From Selaginella moellendorffii (Eukaryota; Streptophyta; Lycopodiopsida; Selaginellales; Selaginellaceae): DNA of 64,000 bases. The translations under genes were made by a program, and so were the position numbers. The notes beneath the pieces were generated by a model. It did not search any database and was not told where the DNA came from. It saw nothing but the letters and a program-made list of their open reading frames with translations. Below, piece by piece: positions 56,163 through 64,000 of this stretch. The stretch is from contig NW_003314367.1 of assembly GCF_000143415.4 (NCBI RefSeq), forward strand, positions 519,464 through 583,463, written 5' to 3'. Within the stretch, counting starts at the first letter, position 1; every line of letters starts with the position of its first letter.

Positions 56163-56845
56163 GAAAGGTGGATTGAGAGAGAATTAGGAATATGTAGATA
56201 GATGGCTAACACCCTATTGTTTGTGTAGTGAGTAGCTGAAACAAAGTAAAACCAAGTAAGAGTTATTACAATATATATGAACCTTGGCAAGGGAACTTAA
56301 CTAAAGCCAAAGCAGAGTCAAACCTGAGACCTTTTTAATACCATATATAAGCTTCTGGATTTGGACTTCTCAAAAGGTCACCTAACTTAGTACTATTCAA
56401 ACCTAAAAATACTTAACCTCAAATATTTCAAAACTCTTAACCGATTGGAAAAAAGGGTTCACTCTTGTTCATAGGCCCTTTCCTTCTATATTTAAACCCT
56501 TGTGGATCATCTCTTGAGTTGTTCCATTTAGTTGTTTACAATCCATCACGCTTCCTTACAAGTTTATGCCCTTGTAAATGGAAGTTAAGAGTAGCAACTC
56601 TCTCTCGACCATAGCTCTCTTGATACCCTACCCCTCGAGTTGAGCCCAACTAAAGGAAAACTAGACATGCTAGATATTAATCTCAACATATGGTGTGATT
56701 CCCCTAGCCAATCAACAAAGTCAAACTCGAGACCCCTTTGATATCAAATATAAGCTTTTAAAATTAAACTTCCCAAAAAGTCACCCAACCCAATACTATT
56801 CAAACCCAATGATGCTTAATCCCAACGATCCCAAGACCCTTAACC
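56163..56845 (+). repeat. Second copy of a 680-bp duplicated segment
   Basis: Almost identical to 50249-50928 (about eight differences seen by eye). It starts exactly at the outer edge of the LTR 54629-56162. Confidence 0.85.
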
Positions 56846-58619
56846 ATTTGGAAAAGGGGTGCACTTTTATTTATGGGCCCTTTAGCTTTATATTTTTAAC
56901 TTTACAAATCATCTCTTAAGTCATTCTCTTTGGTTATTTACAATATATGATAATAACATAGTTGTCAGTAGCAACATCTTTGAACACCCACTTAATTCTC
57001 AACTCCCAACTTGCATAACCACCCTTAGATATGCTTTTTGATTTTTATGGTTCAATTTTATCCCTTTATTACTTACTTTTGGCATAATATGTTCCCTTCA
57101 GTTATTCTCTTCCAGACTAGGAAAGTAGCTTTGCACTTTCTACCATGTTTTAATAAATATTCTTAGAGATGAATCTACTCAATGACTTAGGGAGTGATTC
57201 TTCAATTTATATATACTTATCTTATAATCCCACACACTAGGATTAACACCAAAGAGGTGGTATTTACATTATGAAGGTATTAATTAAGCCCTAAGGAACT
57301 AAGTCTCTAAAGAAAAATAGATAAAAGGTGCTATTTAATATCCAAGATTGACAAAAGCTAAAGATGGGGTAAGTTCGACTATCTAAAGTGGATAAAGCTA
57401 AAAGGATTTTAGCATGGTTAGCAATGAGCATAGAGAGGATGAGTAGCAATGTTACTTATGCGCTTATATGTTTTTGTGATAGACTTCCCAAGCAATGAAT
57501 ATTTCCTATTGATACTAACCCACAATATTGCAATATAAGCATAATATCCCTTAAAGGATGTATCTAACCTCCTCATTATCCAACCAAAAAGTCTCAAAAA
57601 GTTAGTTCTCACAAATTATTCCAGACCTTTACTTAGTTGCTTTATAATTGTCATATCTTACAACTCATTACTAGTGCTTTCACACCTCCATCAATATTTG
57701 GTACAAGCACATAAATCCAACTATATCCAGGATATGCCAACCCCATTTCCATTTGGGTTATTTTGGCAAAAAGTTCTCATGAATCAACCAACTTGACCTC
57801 AAGGCATCATCCTTTAAGACATTTGGGGTCTCTACCCTATCAACTCCACAAGCCTTCCCTTACAACACTTTCCAATTGTATTTAAATCTTTCCAAGACCA
57901 AAGCAATTATTTCTTATGCAAACTATTGGTTAATATTGTTATTTGATATTCACACACAACTCTTTGTTAAAGTTGCTCTCTTTCATAAACACCTTTTCAC
58001 AACTTTAGTATAGCACTTTCTATCATTAATGAGATACCCACAATTTTCATATTTGGAACTTTTGATCCTCTTAGTCTTTCACTAGATATAATACACCTTC
58101 ATTTAAACAAAATTCCTCCAAACCTTTGGGACCATCCCTTGACTCTACTAAGTCATCAAACTTTTAGACTTTATTAATTCAATATCCCATAAGGTTTTAG
58201 TCTCTTAACTACTTTTGAGGTGTCACCACACTTGAATATAACTTCTTATATTCAGATCCTTTTCACAATGACTATCTTTGTCCTTTATTCTATATAGGTT
58301 ACTTTCACCCCTTAGAATTATCCTTTCATATAATGAGAACACCAACTCATCCTTTGAGTACACCCCCCAACTTCTTAGGTTGTTCCAGCCTTTATTAATT
58401 GTAGCCTCAACTACCATTTCAAGGACATATGTCCTCATCTGTATTTGACCTCATTTGGTCATTAACTCTAGTATTAAATTCATGAATACCATTCTTAACC
58501 ATGTGAAGATAAGCTTGTGACTCCTTTATTGTCTTGGAGTGTCTATCTTTCCTGTGACCCCAACTACAATTATTTACCATAACCATATTAGCTAGTTTGC
58601 TAAGTTAAATGCTTATATG
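56846..58619 (-). other. Diverged copy of the non-coding internal region
   Basis: Text runs parallel to 52750-54370 (for example ATCCCACACACT, TACAACTCATT, GTGCTTTCACACCTCCATCA) but is AT-shifted. No coding frame. Interrupted at 58619 by a solo LTR and continued at 60338. Confidence 0.6.
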
Positions 58620-60337
58620 TGTAAGACATAAAATCCCTAGGCCCCAAAGAGAAGCCAAAAGGGTGCTACATTGTAATGGATGAGGTGGAAGCCAAACGAG
58701 GTAACACATATGGACTAAAAGCTCCAACGTGAAAAATCGAGAGCGGGAGTGGAAATCCCAATGAAGTCCTCGAGGAATGAGCACGAACCGAGCAATAAGT
58801 GAGTCTCTAATAAAAAGACACAAAAGGACCAACATATGACACATAGAAGTGTTTGAGATGGAGTCTGAGATGGAGTCTAAGAAGGAGTCTTAGATGGAGT
58901 TTGAGAAGGAGTCTGAGATGGAGTCTAAGATTGAGTCCAAAATGGATCTAAGATGGAGTCCGAGATAGACCCGAGATGGAGTCTGAGATGGAGTCCAAGA
59001 TGGACCCGAGATGGAATCCGAGATGGACTCGAGATGGAGTCCAAGATGGACCCAAGATGGAGTCCGGGATAGAACTGAGATGGACTTAAGATGGAGTCCT
59101 AAATGGAGTCCGAGATGGAGTCCGAGATGGAGTTTGAGATGGACCCGAGATGAACCTGAGATGGAGTCCAAGATGGACTCGAGATGGAGTCTGAGATGAA
59201 TCCGAGATGGAGTCCGAGATGGAGTCTAAGATTGAGATTGAAACCAAGACTAAGTTTGAGACTGAGACCGAGTTCGAGTCCAAGACCAAGACCGAGACTG
59301 AGTTCGAGTCTAAATATTAATATAGGCTGTTGGGTGAAAGCCCAAAGCAATTGTTCCTTAGGGGGGTGGGGGCTATAGAGGGTTTCAAAAGTATAGTAGG
59401 AAGAGTGTGGGGGTGGACCCCAGTGGAGCCAGTTTGGCCAAGAAAGGCCAGTATGACCTAGGAAGGCTATACCCAGGTGTTGGGTGATGATATGTCCACT
59501 GAGGAGTCCAAGGCTAGAGTGAACACGGACTGACAAGCAGGGTAGCTTGGTGAACTGTTCAAAAGCTGGCTTTAGTTCCTCCATGAGATCGAATGGTCGA
59601 TGCTCCCAGTCCAAGCGTGGGTGGCACTACTTACTTGGATACCTAGTGTGGCTCAATGGAACCTCGCTCTAAGCCTATAGCTAGAGCACCCAAAGGTAGA
59701 AGTTGGGGAGAGTAGCCATGAGGCTCGCATAGAGCTACGATGTTCCGAAATATTATCCCAAAGTCCCAGACTGTGAAAAGGAAAAGGGGTAGTTCTCTGG
59801 TGTAGTGACTAAGGTTACAGTCATATGATGTGGAAGTCCCAAAGGATAGTGGGACTTAGTGGTTGGGCCAGTGGGCATTGACATAGTGTCAATGTCGGCA
59901 AACACGGCCCTGAACAAAAAGGGACTTGGTGGGGACCAAAAAAGGGATATTGGAGAAGGTTGTTCCCCATGTTTGGGGGCATCCCTAAGGATACTAGGGA
60001 GTGGATTTGGGATGACCACTCATGGACAGATGGCCCAGTCCTTGAGAGACGGGACTGTGATGCAAGTGGTGTGGACCACTAGTGTGGCAAAGGTGAATGG
60101 GCATGGCCTTAGCATAACGGGCTAATATGTCGATAGTACCTTTGGGTCTCAACTATGGGATTGGACACGTGGAGCATTTAGACCAAGTGCAAAGGTTGAG
60201 TGGCAGGGATGGCATTCTCAGGGCTAACAAGCCCCAAGTCCAGAATAAGACTTATGGAGGTTGTGAGTGAGACTCCTCCAAGTGGTTAGAGGTGTGATTA
60301 AGTGACTAAAGTATAATGGGAAATTTAGTTGCTTACA
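58620..60337 (+). mobile_element. Solo LTR, family 1 (1,718 bp), plus orientation, with near-perfect TSD
   Basis: Starts TGTAAGACATAAAATCCC and ends TTGCTTACA. ATATG (58615-58619) and ATATT (60338-60342) flank it. Removing it restores a continuous match to 54370-54400. Tandem CCGAGATGGAGT units fill 58855-59330. Confidence 0.85.
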
Positions 60338-60990
60338 ATATTGTTCACCTTCTCAACTATTTGAGAAAAACCTTCTACAATTCTCAAGATCGCAAATTTG
60401 TTCCCTTATTTCTATTTGCCACATTGCTTATATGTTCATGTATGAACTCAAATGGAGAGTCTCTCCCTATCAACATGCTACTCCTCCATGATAGACCCAC
60501 TCCTAAGACCTTCCCACACCAATATGAAGTGGTGATATATTTGACCACCAATAAGAGTTGGACTAAAGAATAGATTTGATACAAGAGAGTGAGGCTCTTA
60601 GGAAAGTTGCAGCTCTCAACTTCCATTTATGAAGGTGTGAACTTACAAGGAAGCATGGTGAATTGTAAGCAAACAACCAAAGAAAACAACTTGAGAAATA
60701 ATCCATAAAGGTTCAAATATAGAGGAAAAAGGGAGTACATTCTTATTCATGAGCCCTTTCCCTTTATATTTGAACCCTTATGAATCATCTCTCGAGTCAT
60801 TCTCTTTAGTCGCTTACAACTCAAGATCAAACTCAAGTTTAGTTTTGGACTTGGTCCTAGACTTAAATTTGACATTTTCATATATTATAACACTTACCAC
60901 ATGTCCTTTTTTCCCTTTCTAGAGACTTGCCTATCAATCAATTCATGCTTATTCCTCAAGCACTTCTTTGGGATGAAACATAAATGTACA
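60338..60990. repeat. End of the internal-region copy, family 3 text and an LTR 1 relic
   Basis: 60338-60590 matches 54380-54615 up to where the PBS would be. 60740-60830 is family 3-like. 60830-60980 is an old family 1 LTR edge like that at 5140-5240. Confidence 0.5.
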
Positions 60991-62190
60991 TTCCTCAATG
61001 TTCCATAGGGACTAAAACAATATCAATAGTGCACTCTCACAAGGTGAAACTAGCACAACTATATACATAAAAGCCCAATGCTACTCTTGGGCCGTTTGCT
61101 TCTAAGGTGACTCCACAGCAAAACTTGAAACAACCTACTATGCTCCACAACACGTGATATATGCTATAGAGTGCTCCACCACCAATATGCCTCTAGTGCC
61201 AAAATGATGTCCAATTGCGATATGACTCCAACTCTTAGATCTAAGCAAGGTGTGAATGTCCTCCAACTTGTGGTTGGAGTATGTTACCTTGCCTTTCATA
61301 CAAGACAAATATGCTAGCTCATCTTTGAAAGAGTTCTAGCCCTTCCATAGGGACTAGAGAAATGTTGTGAACCTCCTCCAAATCTAGCATTATAAGGGAA
61401 ATATGTGGATCCCCTACATATGCCACATTGAATCACCTCTATCAGCCACTAACCCCAATCATGGCAGCAATCCTTGCAATTGGATAACAAAATCCTCCCT
61501 TCCTGATCATCCACAAAGGGAGACACTATGCATGGTCTTCCAAAGAGACTCTAGAAAGTTGGGAACTTTTGCAAATTAAAGGTGCTTCAAGTCACCCCTT
61601 GAATGATGTTTAGCTTTTTTTGGCAACCCCGATATGCCACCAACTCCTTGACCACTACCATTGCCTTCATGGATCAAGGCAAGCAAGATCTCATAAATCT
61701 TGGCAAAGAGCTCCATTTCTAGAGCCTTTGCAACTATTCATCCACCTTCAAGAAAACTTTAAAGCCTCCTAGAGCTACAGTGAACTACCACTACTAGAGC
61801 TAGAAACCCTAGTTACCAATGGAACCCTAGCCCTAAAGTAGGGGAACCCTAACCCTAGCCACTAGCAGTAACCCTACCTACCAAAAACCCTAACCCTAGC
61901 TGCCACCCAAGAACCTAATTCCATAGCACAAGCTAGGGTTGTCCAGATCTCTTGGATCTTGGATCTGATTAGTGCCACTAGTAGGAGTGCTTTTTGCCAC
62001 TTCCTAGATGCCAACTCGGAAGTTGAATAAAGAAAAAGTGATAGAGTGCCCAAAATGATGAGCTTGCTCAAAAGAAAGTATCACTAATTGGATATGGCTA
62101 AGGACATACAGAACTATATACCATGACTAAGGCCAGTTAAGGCTTATTCCAAAGCCTTACAATCCTAGATTGTCCATGAAAATATCTTGT
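60991..62190. other. No recognised gene; telomere-like CCCTAA-rich patch
   Basis: No domain recognised on either strand. 61788-61905 contains several AACCCTAACCCTAG-like motifs, imperfect and spaced, not a true telomere array. Confidence 0.45.
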
Positions 62191-62259
62191 GATCGGTGTC
62201 AGCAACTTTAGGCATCATTGGGTGCTTTGCCTACAGGTTTGTTTTATGCACGACATTCT

Positions 62260-62439
62260 GTTTATTTTATCTAACTGATTGCAATCCAAGGCATTCACTG
62301 CAGTGGAGTACTCCTATGAATAAGTTGAACAAGCGAGGCACTTTTGGTTCCTTGGGTATCAAGCCTCTAAACGTAAATGCTAGTTCATTGCCTGCACGTG
62401 TGTCCTCTCCCCTCAAGTGAGGAATTTGATGCTATATTT
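62260..62439 (+). pseudogene. Ty3/Gypsy integrase relic, left part
   Basis: The plus strand reads FGSLGIKPLNV and PSSEEFDAIF (frame-shifted), matching the stretch after the zinc domain at 49.1-49.3 kb. It is split by the solo LTR and continues at 63858. Confidence 0.6.
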
Positions 62440-63857
62440 TGTGAGACACAAATCCCTAAGCCCCAAAGTGGAGCAGAAAGGGTGCCATATAGTAATGGTT
62501 GAAGTGGAAGTCCAACAAACATAACATATTTAGACCAAAAGCTCTAACTTGGAAAGTCGAAAATGAAAGTAAAACTCCAAACAAAGTGATCAAAGGATGA
62601 GCACAAAGAAATTAGTGAATAAGTCTCTAAAAATGGGATACAAGAAGGACTGACACATGGAAGTGTCAAGAACAAGTCCAAAAAGGAATTTGAGATGGAG
62701 TTTGAGAAGGAATCCAAGATGGAGTCTGATATGGACTTGAGATGGAGTTAAAGGTCGAGGTCGAGAAAGAGACCAAAACCAAGACTGAGACTAAGATTCA
62801 AATCGAGTTCAAGACTGAGTTCGAGTCTAAGTTCAAGTCCGAGTCCAAGTCCAAGTCCATGTCCAAGTCTGAGTCCAAGTCCAAGAGTGAAAGCCCAAAG
62901 CAATTGTCTCCCAAACCCTTGGGGGTTTAGTGAGCTCCAAAAGTATAATAGGGGGTAGGACTCTAGTGGAGCCAGTTTGGCCAAGAAAGGCCAATGTGAC
63001 CAAGTAAGGTTATACCCATGTGGTAAGTGATGTTATAACTACTTAAGATTCCAAAGCTAGAATGAATATAGACAAACAAGTGGGGTAACTTGGTGAAGTG
63101 TTCAAGAGCCGGCTCTAAATCCCCCGGGAGATAAAATGGTGGATACTCCCAATCCAAGTATGGATGGCACTATTTACTTGGATACCTCGTGTGGCTCATC
63201 AGAACCTCACTCTAGCCTTATGGCTAGGGCACCGAAATGCAGAAGGTGGGAAGAGTACCCATGAGGCTCGTATAAGGCCACGGTATTTTTAAATGTTGTC
63301 CTAAAGTCCTAGATTGTGGAAAGGAAGAGGAGCAATCCTCTTATGTGGTGACCAAGGATGCAGTCATGTGGCAAGGAAGTTCTAGAGATCAATAGGACTT
63401 AGTGGTCGGGCCCTCGAGCCCTGACCTAGTGGCAATGCTAGTGAGTACAATCATGGATGGAGAGGAACTTGGTAAGGACTGAAGAAGGGACATTAAGGAA
63501 GGGTGTTCCCCATATCTTTAGGCATCCTAAGGGTGCTAAAGTGGTCAAAAGATGACCACTCATGGACAGGGGGCCTAGTCTTTAAAAGACAAGACTGTGA
63601 TGCAAGTGGTTTTAAACCACCAGTGTGACAACATAATGGCTTGATATGTTGGTGGTACCTTTAGGTGTCGGTCATGGGATCAGACATGTGGAGCACTTGG
63701 ACCAAGTGCAAAGGCTGAGTGGTATAGATGCCATTCCCAAAGCTAGCATGTCCCCAAATTAGAATTAAGACTTATGGAGATCATGAGTGAGACTCCTCTA
63801 AGTGGTCAAATGTGTCATTAAGTGATTAAAGTAGAATGGAAAATTTAGTCACTTCTA
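62440..63857 (+). mobile_element. Solo LTR, family 1 (1,418 bp), with perfect TATTT target-site duplication, inside an integrase relic
   Basis: Starts TGTGAGACACAAATCCC and ends GTCACTTCTA. TATTT flanks it on both sides (62435-62439 and 63858-63862). Removing it rejoins the integrase reading EEFDAIFIVVD. Confidence 0.88.
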
Positions 63858-64000
63858 TATTTATAGTGGTAGATTAATTTTCAAAAATGGCATATTTCAT
63901 ACCCACCACAATAGAAGTTGATATGGAAGGTGTGGCAAAGCTATTCTTTGATCAAATGATTCAAATGCAAAGAAGGCCAGAAGAAATTATCTCAGATTAA
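63858..64000 (+). pseudogene. Ty3/Gypsy integrase core relic, right part, running off the window
   Basis: The plus strand reads IVVD*FSKMAYFIPTTIEVD and [11 protein letters not shown], then RRPEEIISD, the start of the integrase core, as at 48.9-49.1 kb. It ends at the window edge. Confidence 0.78.

Noticed and set aside
58620-63857. One complete retrotransposon with LTRs at 58620-60337 and 62440-63857
   Set aside because: Each LTR has its own target-site duplication, and there is no PBS after the first or polypurine tract before the second, so they are two separate solo LTRs.

Overview
The window looks like nuclear DNA of a land plant with a large, repeat-rich genome. It holds decayed chromodomain-type Ty3/Gypsy retrotransposons, long terminal repeats (LTRs) with tRNA-iMet primer-binding sites, a PIF/Harbinger transposase relic, an F-box/kelch pseudogene and no intact ordinary host gene. 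A seedless vascular plant (fern or lycophyte) would fit the DUF7869-like transposase family, but that is an inference and a gymnosperm is possible. A 100-N assembly gap lies at 26611-26710. || Layout. 1-7.1 kb is AT-rich decayed DNA: PIF/Harbinger relic (minus), F-box/kelch pseudogene (plus), an LTR relic and a Ty3/Gypsy integrase relic (plus). About 7.1-18.2 kb is a compositionally different, GC-richer island that I read as one large two-gene DNA mobile element. 18.3-64 kb is a nested and recombined Ty3/Gypsy graveyard with two related LTR families of about 0.9-1.2 and 1.4-1.8 kb, at least three solo LTRs with recognisable target-site duplications, one miniature LTR element (TRIM), and gag, protease, RT, RNase H, integrase and chromodomain fragments. 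|| The island is the main discovery candidate. Gene 1 (minus, 10336 to 7198) is a DDE-like transposase with a DUF7869-like catalytic region. Gene 2 (plus, 12225 to 17791) rebuilds by eye into a single 1,629-residue frame over 11 exons, with a ParB-like N-terminal region, a long unrecognised middle, an acidic tract and a C-terminal FCP1/NIF-type HAD phosphatase-like domain. The two genes diverge from a shared 1.8-kb region. Twenty-two copies of a 22-bp near-palindrome (arms ATGGCRTG and CAYGCCAT around a GGCC-like centre) are spread through the island, in upstream DNA, introns, exons and 3' flanks, and I saw none elsewhere in the window. Four of gene 2's very short introns carry the palindrome 9-11 nt before the 3' splice site. 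|| Each gene is broken by four in-frame stop codons but shows no frameshift, and every stop can be explained by one C-to-T change from CAA, CAG or CGA. This suggests methylation-driven decay (or, less likely, recoding) of a recently active element. A working hypothesis is that the ParB-like protein or the transposase binds the dispersed palindromes, much as ParB binds parS or TnpA binds Spm subterminal repeats.
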